A stretch of DNA of 64,000 bases from Afipia carboxidovorans OM5 (GCF_000218565.1 NC_015684.1:310001-374000), one strand, 5' to 3'. Shown: positions 37,852 to 45,641, counted from the stretch's first letter. The notes: generated by a model from the letters alone, not told the origin. A program made the numbers and translations.

Positions 37852-38028
37852 TCACGCCGCCGCGAGCAATTCAGCGATAAGTTTGGCGAGGAGCACTACG
37901 CCCCCCAAAGCCAGTGTCATGCCGAGAATGATCGTCGATGCCCTGGGCGGTCTGGCCGCCCCTCGCTCCTGAAACCAGGAGCGAGGGTTCACGACAAATC
38001 GGATCGATCTCAGCCATTTGGCTGTCAT
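37852..38028 (-). CDS. 58-aa membrane protein between kdpA and kdpB
   Basis: A short frame starting MTAKWLRSIRFVVNPRSW, eight bases after the kdpA stop. TGAGGAG, which contains that stop codon, provides a good ribosome-binding site. The first half is basic, the second is one membrane helix (ILGMTLALGGVVLLAKLIAELL). It is not KdpF, which lies upstream of kdpA. I do not recognise the family. A 12-bp hairpin lies inside the frame. An accessory subunit or regulator of the Kdp complex is suggested by position only. Confidence 0.65.
   Translation of the reverse strand: MTAKWLRSIRFVVNPRSWFQERGAARPPRASTIILGMTLALGGVVLLAKLIAELLAAA
37960..37987 (-). promoter_or_regulatory. Hairpin within the kdpA-kdpB intercistronic ORF
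   Basis: CCCTCGCTCCTG and CAGGAGCGAGGG form a perfect 12-bp stem with a four-base loop. In the mRNA it would sit 150 bases ahead of kdpB and could set the ratio of KdpA to KdpB by slowing RNases or ribosomes. No U-run follows, so it is not a terminator. Confidence 0.55.
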
Positions 38029-38036
38029 CGCGCTCC

Positions 38037-39734
38037 TCAGAACACCTGACCCGCCAACATGGCGAAGTGTTCGACGATCGGACCCAGCGCTAGGACCGGG
38101 AAGAACGTCAACCCGCCGACGATGAGCGTCACTCCAACGACAAGGCCGATGAACAGTGGGCCCGTGGTCGGCAGCGTTCCCGTCGATGCCGGCACGCTCT
38201 TCTTGGCTGCAAGCGACCCCGCGATCGCCAGGACCGGCACGATGAGCAGGAAGCGCCCCATCAACATCGCGAGTCCGACGGTGATATTAAAGAAGGGCGT
38301 GTTCGCGTTGAGACCGGCAAACGCGCTGCCGTTGTTGTTGGCGCCGGAGGTATAGGCGTACAGCACCTCGCTCAGTCCATGCGGCCCAGCGTCCTGGATG
38401 CTAGACAAGCCGACAGGAAGAACGACGGCGATCGCGGTCAGAGCCAGAATGGCGAGCGACGGTCCAAGCATCGCAAGGATGCTCATCTTCACTTCCTTCG
38501 CCTCGATCTTCTTGCCGATATATTCCGGCGTGCGACCGACCATCAGACCGGCGATGAAGACGGCCAGGATCGCGAAGATCAAGGTGCCGTAGACACCGGC
38601 GCCGATGCCGCCGAGCGGCGGGATCTGCATGTTGAACAAGGGCACAAGGCCGCCCAGCGGCATCAGGCTGTCATGCATAGTGTTGACGGCGCCCGTCGAA
38701 GCCGACGTCGTCACCACAGCGAAGAGCGAAGACAGCGCGATACCGAACCGCGTCTCCTTGCCTTCCATGTTGCCGCCCTCGAGGCCGAGCGCATGGAGCA
38801 GCGGGTTGCCTGCCGATTCCGCCCAGTAGATGACGCCGATGCCGGCGATGACGATGGTGAGGACGGCGGCAAGCAGCGCCCAACCCTGCTTCTGGTTGCC
38901 TGTCATGCGGCCGAACACATTAAGCATCGCAAAGGAGATCGAGTAGATCGCCAGGATGTGAATGAGATTCGTCAGCGCCGTCGGGTTCTCGAACGGATGA
39001 GAGGAGTTGGCATTGAAGAAGCCGCCGCCATTCGTTCCCAGATGCTTGATGATCATCTGCGAAGCGACAGGGCCTTGCGCGATCGTCTGCTGCGCGCCTT
39101 CAACCGTCGTGGCGACTGTGTAGGGGTTCAGGTTCTGGGGGACGCCTTGCCACACCAGGACGAGGCTGCCGACGATGCAGATAGGCATCAGAATATAGAG
39201 CGTGGCCCGCGTCAGATCGACCCAGAAATTGCCGACGGTCTTGGCGGAAGCGCGCGAGAAGCCGCGGATGATCGCCATCGCGCCGGCCACGCCCACAGCC
39301 GCCGACACAAAGTTCTGCACCGTGATGCCGGCCATCTGTGTCAGGTAGCTCATGGTGGTTTCGCCACCGTAGCCCTGCCAGTTGGTGTTGGTCATGAAGC
39401 TGACCGCCGTGTTGAACGAAGAGTCCGCGCTCACCGCTCCCATCCCGGCCGGGTTGAAGGGCAATCCGCCCTGAACGCGCTGCAGCAAATAGAGCAACGC
39501 AAAACCGGCCAGGTTGAACAGCAGCATGGCGCCCAGATAGGTCGTCCAGTGCTGCTCTTCCTTTTCACTGGTTCCGGCCATGCCATAGAGGCCACGTTCC
39601 ACCGGCCCGAGAACCGGCGAAAGGAAGGTTCTCTCGCCGTTCATGACACGCGTGATATAGCCGCCGAGCGGCTTCACCAGCGCGATAACGATCCCGAGAA
39701 AGACCAGGATCTGTATCCATCCGTTTATTGTCAT
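38037..39734 (-). CDS. kdpA: KdpA, potassium-binding subunit
   Basis: A 565-residue channel-like protein of the SKT family with about ten membrane helices. Selectivity-filter-like segments are visible: TNTNWQGYGGE, NGGGFFNANSSHPFENP, TTSASTGAVN and ANNNGSAFAGL. Length and order match KdpA of alphaproteobacteria. It carries potassium across the inner membrane with KdpB. KdpF lies directly upstream. Confidence 0.96.
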   Translation of the reverse strand: MTINGWIQILVFLGIVIALVKPLGGYITRVMNGERTFLSPVLGPVERGLYGMAGTSEKEEQHWTTYLGAMLLFNLAGFALLYLLQRVQGGLPFNPAGMGAVSADSSFNTAVSFMTNTNWQGYGGETTMSYLTQMAGITVQNFVSAAVGVAGAMAIIRGFSRASAKTVGNFWVDLTRATLYILMPICIVGSLVLVWQGVPQNLNPYTVATTVEGAQQTIAQGPVASQMIIKHLGTNGGGFFNANSSHPFENPTALTNLIHILAIYSISFAMLNVFGRMTGNQKQGWALLAAVLTIVIAGIGVIYWAESAGNPLLHALGLEGGNMEGKETRFGIALSSLFAVVTTSASTGAVNTMHDSLMPLGGLVPLFNMQIPPLGGIGAGVYGTLIFAILAVFIAGLMVGRTPEYIGKKIEAKEVKMSILAMLGPSLAILALTAIAVVLPVGLSSIQDAGPHGLSEVLYAYTSGANNNGSAFAGLNANTPFFNITVGLAMLMGRFLLIVPVLAIAGSLAAKKSVPASTGTLPTTGPLFIGLVVGVTLIVGGLTFFPVLALGPIVEHFAMLAGQVF

Positions 39735-39764
39735 TGGTCGTTTCTTTCCGAGCTGTTGCCTTGA

Positions 39765-39854
39765 TCAGAACCGCTCGGGACGAGCGAGGGCGTAAAGCAG
39801 GTAGGCGGTGATAAACACCGCGATTGCCGCCCCAAGGAAATATTCTAAGGTCAT
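39765..39854 (-). CDS. kdpF: KdpF, 29-aa subunit
   Basis: Frame MTLEYFLGAAIAVFITAYLL followed by YALARPERF: one membrane helix and the YLxYALxxPExF end that defines KdpF. AGGAGG precedes the start. It is too short for most gene callers. KdpF stabilises the KdpABC complex as a lipid-like peptide. Confidence 0.92.
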   Translation of the reverse strand: MTLEYFLGAAIAVFITAYLLYALARPERF

Positions 39855-39870
39855 GTTGCCGCCTCCTGGG

Positions 39871-39951
39871 TCAGAGGTTTTCGCAAAGCTTGATGTAGCC
39901 AAACATCAAAGCGAAAAATCCGAACCCTATCGCTAGTACAAGAACATCCAT
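39871..39951 (-). CDS. 26-aa membrane peptide upstream of kdpF
   Basis: Frame MDVLVLAIGFGFFALMFGYI followed by KLCENL, with GGAGG ten bases before the ATG. One membrane helix ends in a cysteine-containing C(D/E)xL motif. Very similar short ORFs stand in front of kdpF in other alphaproteobacteria as I recall them, so it is probably a real first gene of the kdp operon. Function is unknown. Confidence 0.7.
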   Translation of the reverse strand: MDVLVLAIGFGFFALMFGYIKLCENL

Positions 39952-40211
39952 TGCTTTCGCCTCCGGCACCGCTGTTGGTACAAATGGCCCGCCAAAGATG
40001 GATTGTCCTGACCAGCCACAGTTTGAACTCTTCCAGCGCGCCCTTGCGTACACACGGGTGCCGGAGGAGGAATTTGGCGGAAATATGGACGCGAACCGCA
40101 TATAGGTTCGAGAGAGGACGAGGCCTCAAAAAATAGGAATCTAATAGTTTTTTTGGCCTCACTCATAAAAATTTCATAGGAATCTCTCGCTGGAAGCGCG
40201 GTGGTAACTAA
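39952..40211 (-). promoter_or_regulatory. kdp operon promoter region
   Basis: AT-rich DNA upstream of the 26-aa ORF. The 10-mer ATAGGAATCT occurs twice in direct orientation (40133-40142 and 40176-40185, 43 apart), and GAGGCC...AAAAAA pairs imperfectly with TTTTTTTGGCCTC around the first copy. These are the best candidate sites for KdpE or another regulator; the promoter elements themselves cannot be fixed by eye. Confidence 0.45.
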
Positions 40212-40245
40212 AAAGCCCGCCGACTCGGTAGAGTCGGCGGGCTTT
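40212..40245. terminator. Bidirectional terminator
   Basis: AAAGCCCGCCGACTC and GAGTCGGCGGGCTTT form a perfect 15-bp stem with a GGTA loop. The A and T runs at the ends make it a Rho-independent terminator in either direction. It separates the kdp promoter from the minus-strand gene ending at 40340. Confidence 0.85.
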
Positions 40246-40339
40246 GCTTATCTCAAGCCGAAGATTTTCTTCCCCATTTCCAACGTCGCGAGAAGGGCAG
40301 CGAGTGCAAAGGCGGGGCTTCCGGATCGACGGCGACCGG

Positions 40340-40588
40340 CTACGCGGCTTCCCAATGTCCAAACAGCGGGTCCAGGGTCAGACGCTGGTTTTCGCCCATA
40401 CAGATCACGGCGCCCGGCGCATTGTTGGTTTCCTGACGGGCGAAGTGAATCGCCGCATCCTTGCTCACGAAGCAGCCGCCGACGAGGTTACGCTCATCGC
40501 GGACGGTCCAGCATCCTCGGTTGTCCTGGCCGACAAAGAAATGGTTCAGAGGTTGAGGAGGCTCTTTCGGCGGAATGGCGCTTGCCAT
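40340..40588 (-). CDS. Hypothetical protein, 82 aa
   Basis: A soluble protein whose central part, NRGCWTVRDERNLVGGCFVS followed by KDAAIHFARQE, resembles short DUF2188-like proteins that bind or modify unknown partners and are common in Hyphomicrobiales. The minus-strand frame has better codon usage than the overlapping plus-strand frame. It ends just before the bidirectional terminator, consistent with being the last gene of the minus-strand transcript. Confidence 0.6.
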   Translation of the reverse strand: MASAIPPKEPPQPLNHFFVGQDNRGCWTVRDERNLVGGCFVSKDAAIHFARQETNNAPGAVICMGENQRLTLDPLFGHWEAA

Positions 40589-40641
40589 GGTGGATAATCC
40601 TGATTGTTCGTTGAAGACTGAGCTGTGGACGTCGATGGGCG

Positions 40642-40836
40642 CTAGCCGGCCAGCGACGTCACCATGGCGACAGCCGCGATTACGAGGGCTATCACGACTC
40701 CGAGCCGCAGGAACATTCCAACGTCGGCCATCGGCTCATCCGAGCCCACGGCAACCTTGACCTCGCCATCCGTGCGCCCGACATTGGCTTTGTTCTGCTG
40801 ATGCATCGCATAGAAATAGTAACCACGAGGGTACAT
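40642..40836 (-). CDS. Small tail-anchored membrane protein, 64 aa
   Basis: Frame starting MYPRGYYFYAMHQQNKANVG, with a hydrophilic first half and one C-terminal membrane helix (VGMFLRLGVVIALVIAAVAMV). AAGGA stands seven bases before ATG 40836; ATG 40845 is an alternative. No family recognised. An AT-rich motif shared with the porin promoter lies about 125 bases upstream (40961-40973). Confidence 0.6.
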   Translation of the reverse strand: MYPRGYYFYAMHQQNKANVGRTDGEVKVAVGSDEPMADVGMFLRLGVVIALVIAAVAMVTSLAG

Positions 40837-40960
40837 CGTCGACATCCTTTCTCGATATCGGCAGGAGCTTCTACTCGTCGAGTAAGATGATGCTTTTTGC
40901 CGATACCTTGAATCTAAGGATTTCGGGATTTGTTCTCCATTTCTCGGAAGAACGCATTTC

Positions 40961-40980
40961 ATAGTATTTTCATTAGAGAA
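40961..40980 (-). promoter_or_regulatory. AT-rich motif shared with the barrel-protein promoter (copy 1)
   Basis: ATAGTATTTTCAT (plus-strand reading) followed by TAGAGAA. The same 13-mer occurs at 44464-44476; over 20 bases the two copies agree at 18. Both are upstream of minus-strand cargo genes, at about 85 to 125 bases from the start codon. Confidence 0.45.
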
Positions 40981-41018
40981 CACAGCAGCACGATGCTGCT
41001 GTTATAAAGGCGGCCCGA

Positions 41019-41966
41019 TCAGACCGAGAGGGGGACGAGAGACCGCTCGGCGAGCAGGCACGTGTCGATCGCCAAAGTGTCGATCTCCGCAACGGCCGCG
41101 CGAACTCTTGCCAGGGTGGCTTCAGTGACCTCGACCAGCGGGAGGCGGACGGCGGGCGAGTATCCGCGCGCGCAATGCAACGCGCACTTGATCGGGCATG
41201 GATTGCTTTCAAGCTCCAGCGCTTCGATCAGGGGGAAAAGATGGGCGTTGATGCGCCGTGCTTCCAGATAGGCGCTTTTGCGTACTGCGCCGACCATCGC
41301 CGCGGTCAACATCGGGGCGACGTTGGAGACGACCGAGATCGCACCATCTCCTCCTGTCGTCATGAAGGCGAGCATCGAACGGTCTTGTCCGGAAAGCTGG
41401 GTGAAGCGATCGCCAAAGCGGAAAGCCATCGCGCTTACCCGCGTCGGATCTCCGCTTGCGTCCTTGATGCCGACAAGGCCGGGCAGGCGCGCAAGGCGGT
41501 CCAGCGTTTCGACTCTGATATCGACGGCCGTCCGCGAAGGCACATTGTAGATGATGATCGGCAGCTCCGCAGCTTGCGCGACACTCTCGAAATGCCGGAA
41601 CAGGCCCTACTGGCTCGGCCGACTATAATAAGGCGTGACGACCAGAGCTCCATCCGCGCCAAGCCGAGCCGCCTCGCAGGTTAGTTCAACGGTGCGCTGG
41701 GTGTCGTTTGTCCCCGAGCCGGCGATCACCGGCACACGGCCATTGGAAACCTCGACGCACAACCGGACCACCGCCGCCCATTCCGGATGAGACAGGGTCG
41801 GCGCCTCGCCCGTGGTGCCGCAGGCGACAAGCCCCCGTACGCCCTGGTCGATCTGCCAGTTGGCGAGCTCCGCCAAGGCGTCGAAATCGATAGCCTCACC
41901 CCTAAACGGAGTGACAAGTGCGGTCATCAGACCGCCGAATAACGGAGAGTCGCCTCTGGGCGTCAT
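41019..41966 (-). pseudogene. dapA: dapA-like aldolase gene with an in-frame stop
   Basis: Together the two parts encode a full DHDPS/N-acetylneuraminate lyase family protein of about 315 residues: GTTGEAPTLSHPEW, VVTPYYSRPSQ, then a TAG codon at 41609-41607, and GLFRHFESVAQAAELPIIIYNVPSR and VGIKDASGDP (Schiff-base lysine) in the same frame. The stop stands where the family has QEGL, so GAG to TAG is the simplest change. No frame change occurs. Start 41966 overlaps the stop of the preceding gene (ATGA). Substrate could be aspartate semialdehyde or another 2-oxo acid; unless suppressed, the gene is inactive. Confidence 0.88.
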
Positions 41967-42427
41967 GCTGCCTGTTCTCCATCTTTCGAGAGTTCTTTTG
42001 GCCGCTCTCGGCGACGACCGAGGGAGCTTAGCAACGCGATCATCAGGGCAGCCGCCAAGTCATCGTGTCGGCCTGCGCACCTGCGCAAATTACCGCGATC
42101 GTTCCACGCCACGCGACAACGCCAACGATCTCCTGACCGCTCCATCGACCAAGGCTGCCGTGTTGGCTGCAGATGAGCTCCGAGTTCGATCACCGCTTCA
42201 AGCAAGGCATTCGCTTCGAGCAGATCCCGGAGCCGGCGGTGCCGTCGAAACTGCGGCTGGTCTTCGCGCTCCTCGATAATCCTCACCGCCAGCCAGATGT
42301 GGTACTCCTTGATGACCCTGGCCATTTCCAACTGCGTCCTCAGGCTTGGCAACTCAGCCAGACGGCTTTCACCGATAGCGCGCCTTCGGTCGTCGAGTTG
42401 GAGGGCGGGAGCAGCAGGGCTTGTCAT
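41963..42427 (-). CDS. Hypothetical protein, 154 aa
   Basis: A charged, mainly helical protein: a helical first half (LRTQLEMARVIKEYHIWLAV) and a beta-rich C-terminal part with WRCRVAWNDRGNLRRCAG and DDLAAALMIALLSSLG. No family is recognised with certainty. It overlaps both neighbours by four bases, which is good evidence that the frame is translated as part of a tight operon with the dapA-like gene. Confidence 0.55.
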   Translation of the reverse strand: MTSPAAPALQLDDRRRAIGESRLAELPSLRTQLEMARVIKEYHIWLAVRIIEEREDQPQFRRHRRLRDLLEANALLEAVIELGAHLQPTRQPWSMERSGDRWRCRVAWNDRGNLRRCAGRHDDLAAALMIALLSSLGRRRERPKELSKDGEQAA

Positions 42428-42597
42428 ACCGCTCTCAGAAAAACTATGGCGACGACTTGCACAGCGGCACAGCTCGCCGCAAACATCAGGAGCAGGTATT
42501 CCGATCTACGGCGTCGCTCGCGTTTAGTGAACTTCGGTTTCGACCGCGGCAACCGGGGGTGAGCAGGACGGCCTGCAACTCTGCATTCAACCGCCAT
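42424..42597 (-). CDS. Small membrane protein, 57 aa
   Basis: Frame starting MAVECRVAGRPAHPRLPRSK, basic in the first 30 residues, then one membrane helix (LLLMFAASCAAVQVVAIVFL). Its stop overlaps the start of the next gene (ATGA) and its start overlaps the end of the previous small ORF. No clear ribosome-binding site, so translation probably depends on coupling. Confidence 0.5.
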   Translation of the reverse strand: MAVECRVAGRPAHPRLPRSKPKFTKRERRRRSEYLLLMFAASCAAVQVVAIVFLRAV

Positions 42598-42736
42598 TGC
42601 TGAGCACCAGATAGATGCTGGGGCCTGCGGCAGCAAGAACAGCGCAACCGGCGATCACCACCAGAACGATGATCTCCACGCCGCAGCGGATGAGGTGTCG
42701 GGAGACTTGGCGCTTGCTTGGTACAGCCTGGCTCAA
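42587..42736 (-). CDS. Small membrane protein, 49 aa, TTG start
   Basis: Frame (TTG)SQAVPSKRQVSRHLIRCGV followed by EIIVLVVIAGCAVLAAAGPS: a basic N-terminus and one membrane helix. The TTG overlaps the upstream stop as TTGA. It is the second gene of the 43044-41019 string. Coding is inferred from the coupling pattern and the coherent membrane segment. Confidence 0.5.
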   Translation of the reverse strand: MSQAVPSKRQVSRHLIRCGVEIIVLVVIAGCAVLAAAGPSIYLVLSNGG

Positions 42737-43044
42737 TTTTCGCCCTCACTTGGGTCAACCTGGCGCGGTTCGCGCCGTCGACTAAGGTTCATCATCTCCA
42801 GGCAGAAGCGGCCGTCTGACAGTTGCAGAAAGAGACGATAGCAGCCGTAACTCTCGCCTATCAGCCTCGCGGCACCGACCGCATCATTGCGCGTGGGGTG
42901 GCACCACTCGGAGTCTTCACCTTCAAGATGCACAGTCCAGTGATCATCATAGTTCCGATAGACCCAGAGAACGGGCAGGACCGGATACACAGTCGCTGTG
43001 GCCTGAGGAGCCTCCAATTTCGATATGATCCGTTCTAAACCCAT
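42733..43044 (-). CDS. Hypothetical protein, 103 aa
   Basis: A soluble protein, residues 22-60 rich in aromatic residues (VLWVYRNYDDHWTVHLEGED), then GRFCLEMMNLSRR. The WTVHLEG...AVGAARLIGESYG pattern is like the DUF2188-type protein at 40340-40588. First gene of a five-gene overlapping minus-strand unit that ends in the dapA-like pseudogene. ATG 43044 is the only good start. Confidence 0.6.
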   Translation of the reverse strand: MGLERIISKLEAPQATATVYPVLPVLWVYRNYDDHWTVHLEGEDSEWCHPTRNDAVGAARLIGESYGCYRLFLQLSDGRFCLEMMNLSRRREPRQVDPSEGEN

Positions 43045-43057
43045 GTTTCACCTAAGT

Positions 43058-43089
43058 CCGCAGAGCATCTGCGGAGCCGGCGGCTCCGC
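43058..43089. terminator. Overlapping hairpins after the barrel-protein gene
   Basis: CCGCAGA-GCA-TCTGCGG (43058-43074) and GCGGAGCC-GGC-GGCTCCGC (43071-43089) overlap by four bases. They stand between the stop at 43109 and the start at 43044 and may attenuate read-through. No U-run. Confidence 0.45.
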
Positions 43090-43108
43090 ATTTCCGCCCG
43101 CGCCCGTC

Positions 43109-44380
43109 CTAGAAAAGCACCCCAGCTTCAAACATCCCGCGAACCTGGTCGCGCTTGTCGAAATTGGACCCAAAGCCGTAGCCTTCGGTGACCCGGTCAA
43201 TGCGGGTGTACGAGAGCTCGGTGCGCGCGAAGAAGATCCCGCGCTGGTAGGTCGGCGTCACCGTCAGCGACCACGCCCTGCTTTTCGGCCCGTAGAACAG
43301 ATTAGTGGGGGCGCAGTCTGCGGCGACGCCGCAATCTCCTCCGCTTGAAGCGATGTACTCGGCGCGTCCAGCGATCGAGAAATTCTCATCGATGGCATAT
43401 CGAGCCAACAGCGCGCCGCCGAATGTTTCGGCCGAGCGATCAATCCCGATGTCCCTGTTCGAGCGGACCGTTGTGTATTGCAGGTAGGGCTGGAGCGTCA
43501 GCGGGCCGTTGACATAGGTGTAGATCACATTGAAGATGCTGCTGTTGTTCTGCGCCAAAGGCGTCGCCGCGCCGGTCTTGCCGGACTCTGCAAAACTGCC
43601 TGCGGCGACCAGCGTGATCGTGCTCGACGGCGTCGCCGCATAAGACAACAGACCGGATACCCAGTTGTAATTCCCTGAGTAGAAACCATCGTTGACCGAC
43701 ACGGAGGCGTTCAGCGGTCCATTGCTATAGTTCACCTGAACACCGCGGCTAATGGCCGGCTCCTGGTTCCAGAGCAGTCCGCGCGCGATATTCATATTCT
43801 GGAACGTGAAGGTCGATTCCGCACCGATCAACGTCGGCAGCAAACCGGCCTGAATCGAGAAGTTCGGCGACAGCTCGAGCTTGCCATAAGCAACCGGCAC
43901 GGGCCCGTATAACTGGTCGGTCACGTCGGTTGCGCGGGTGTAGGCCGAGCCCAACGCGGGCAGTGAGTAGACGCCGCCCTGGACGAAGAACGTCAAAGGC
44001 GCCCCGGTCGTCTGCACCTGTATTTGGGCATTGCCGACATCGACGAGGGGATCCCTCGTCTGGGGATCGACGCCCGGAATGCCGTTCGTCTGCGCATTGC
44101 CGATGCCTGTGAGCTGGCCGGTGATATGAAGACGACCAAACATGCCTGCATCCGTACTCATCGGATGGGGGTTAGGGCGCAGAGGACCACCAAAACTCGG
44201 CGCGCTCAGGGGTTCCGCCGCTGCTTGGCCAAGACCCATCATCGAACCGGCCATGATCGCGACCGCGCCGACCGCGCTCCGGGAAAGCACCCGCCGGTGT
44301 CCTGAACCCGATCTCGGTGAACGAGCGCCCTCCCAGGCTCCTGGGAAGGCGGGCGGGAGGGACGGTTTAAGCGGCTTCAT
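43109..44380 (-). CDS. Outer-membrane beta-barrel protein (BBP2/OmpL-like porin)
   Basis: A 423-residue exported protein. A signal region is visible at about residues 30-57 (AVGAVAIMAGSMMGLGQAAAEP), longer than usual, so a later start is possible. The mature part is a run of amphipathic strands (NFSIQAGLLPTLIGAESTFT, NASVSVNDGFYSGNYNWVSG) and ends in phenylalanine, the signal recognised by the BAM complex. It matches the putative beta-barrel porin-2 family. Solute specificity is unknown. It is transcribed away from the hydratase gene and shares a promoter motif with another cargo gene. Confidence 0.85.
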   Translation of the reverse strand: MKPLKPSLPPAFPGAWEGARSPRSGSGHRRVLSRSAVGAVAIMAGSMMGLGQAAAEPLSAPSFGGPLRPNPHPMSTDAGMFGRLHITGQLTGIGNAQTNGIPGVDPQTRDPLVDVGNAQIQVQTTGAPLTFFVQGGVYSLPALGSAYTRATDVTDQLYGPVPVAYGKLELSPNFSIQAGLLPTLIGAESTFTFQNMNIARGLLWNQEPAISRGVQVNYSNGPLNASVSVNDGFYSGNYNWVSGLLSYAATPSSTITLVAAGSFAESGKTGAATPLAQNNSSIFNVIYTYVNGPLTLQPYLQYTTVRSNRDIGIDRSAETFGGALLARYAIDENFSIAGRAEYIASSGGDCGVAADCAPTNLFYGPKSRAWSLTVTPTYQRGIFFARTELSYTRIDRVTEGYGFGSNFDKRDQVRGMFEAGVLF

Positions 44381-44525
44381 GCCTTCAGATCCTTCCGGTT
44401 TGGCGGGATCATCAAGCTAGATAGAGCCGCATATTATTTCGACGGGAGCTCAGCCGCGCTGCGATAGTATTTTCATAAGAAAAGCTCCGACAAAAATATA
44501 CGCACTCATATAGCCGGATTTTTAT
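44381..44525. promoter_or_regulatory. Divergent promoter region, barrel protein / hydratase
   Basis: A 145-base AT-rich region between two divergent genes. It contains the second copy of the ATAGTATTTTCAT motif (44464-44476) and a TATATACGC/CATATAGCC stretch. Overlapping promoters on both strands are likely. Confidence 0.45.
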
Positions 44526-45350
44526 TTGACTGAGCACGACTTTGCGCCCTCTCTCGCGCGGGAGTGTGCTTCTATGATTGACCAGAATCTCGATTATCTC
44601 GCTAACTTGCTTTGCCGAAACCGTCGGCAGGGACTAACCTCAGACATCCCTTTCGATCTGCTTCGAAGCGAAGACGATGCTTGGGCGGTGCAGTCAGCAG
44701 CAATCTCAGCCTTCGCCAATGACGCGGTAGGCTACGCCCTCATAGGGACTTGCCCGGCCATTCGCGGCTCGCTTGGCCTTGCTAGTCCGATCTACTGCCC
44801 GATTCCTGTGGGAACAGTGCTTCAAGACTCCCACGGGCCGTTCCGGCTTCCCCAAGGTTTCATCGGGGCACAATGCGAAATCGTCTTTACGATAGGAGGT
44901 CCCTTGGGGGCGGACCATTGGCCCATCACTCGCGATCAATTTTGCAAGGCGATCCTGAGCTACCAACCGGCTATCGGTCTTGTCGGGCGACGTGGTCACC
45001 TGACTGGGCAACCACACCTGGCCGCCATCGCGGACTATGCGTTCCATGTTTCGACGATCGTCGACAGATATCATGAGCCAACAGGCCTGGACGCCATGGA
45101 CAGGATCGACATGCGAGCGTCGATCAACAACGTTCCGGTGTTTCAGTCGGCATCGGGAGAGGGGCTGGTTGATCCGATCAACTCTGCGCTCTGGCTCGTG
45201 AATGACCTGATCGCTAGAAGCAATTATCTCAGTGCCGGCGATATCGTAGCAACCGGATCGATCATCCCGATGCTGCTGCAAATCCTTCCTGGTCAGGAAC
45301 TGAAGGTTGAGTTGTCAGGCGTAGGCGACGCAGCCGCAAGCTTTCTTTGA
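44526..45350 (+). CDS. 2-keto-4-pentenoate hydratase family protein (FAH superfamily)
   Basis: A 274-residue protein (TTG start) or 258 residues from ATG 44574 (MIDQNLDYLA), which is closer to the family length. The fold markers are CEIVFTIGGPLGADHWPIT (metal-binding glutamate) and ADYAFHVSTIVDRYHEP, and a C-terminal GDIVATGSIIPMLLQILPG. This family hydrates 2-hydroxypenta-2,4-dienoate-like acids in meta-cleavage pathways or decarboxylates related acids. No other genes of such a pathway are near, so its substrate is open. It is transcribed divergently from the porin gene. Confidence 0.78.
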   Translation: MTEHDFAPSLARECASMIDQNLDYLANLLCRNRRQGLTSDIPFDLLRSEDDAWAVQSAAISAFANDAVGYALIGTCPAIRGSLGLASPIYCPIPVGTVLQDSHGPFRLPQGFIGAQCEIVFTIGGPLGADHWPITRDQFCKAILSYQPAIGLVGRRGHLTGQPHLAAIADYAFHVSTIVDRYHEPTGLDAMDRIDMRASINNVPVFQSASGEGLVDPINSALWLVNDLIARSNYLSAGDIVATGSIIPMLLQILPGQELKVELSGVGDAAASFL

Positions 45351-45368
45351 GCCAACAGATTTAGCCGA

Positions 45369-45641
45369 TCAAACGGCCAGTTGATGACCACTGAAAATGT
45401 AGAGACCTAACGCCGTCGCCGCCAACCATAGAGCTTCATCCCAATAGGTGAAGCTGGTCTTGCCGAGTCGTTCGCCGCGATGAACTGCGTAAGCGACGGC
45501 CATTACGCCGTATATGCCGGTCCACAACGCAAAGGTTGCAAGGAAATTTTCGCTCTTCAGAATGTAAGCGATTGCCGCAGCGACGACCAGCTTGATGCAA
45601 TAGCGTCCAACGTGCTCTCGCGACTGCTCGTCTAACCGCAT
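45369..45641 (-). CDS. Small inner-membrane protein, 90 aa
   Basis: Three predicted membrane helices (residues about 15-35, 38-55, 68-86) with a polar N-terminus MRLDEQSREHVGRYC. The hydrophobic pattern and end on the strand opposite to the hydratase argue for a real gene. No family recognised. Convergent with the hydratase, 18 bases apart. Confidence 0.6.
   Translation of the reverse strand: MRLDEQSREHVGRYCIKLVVAAAIAYILKSENFLATFALWTGIYGVMAVAYAVHRGERLGKTSFTYWDEALWLAATALGLYIFSGHQLAV

Noticed and set aside
38379..39764. 461-residue plus-strand frame opposite kdpA
   Set aside because: Charged, low-complexity product antisense to a conserved membrane protein.
41607..41609. Reading the TAG in the dapA-like gene as a recoded amino acid
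   Set aside because: No sign of pyrrolysine machinery or a recoding element; a simple nonsense change or base error is enough.
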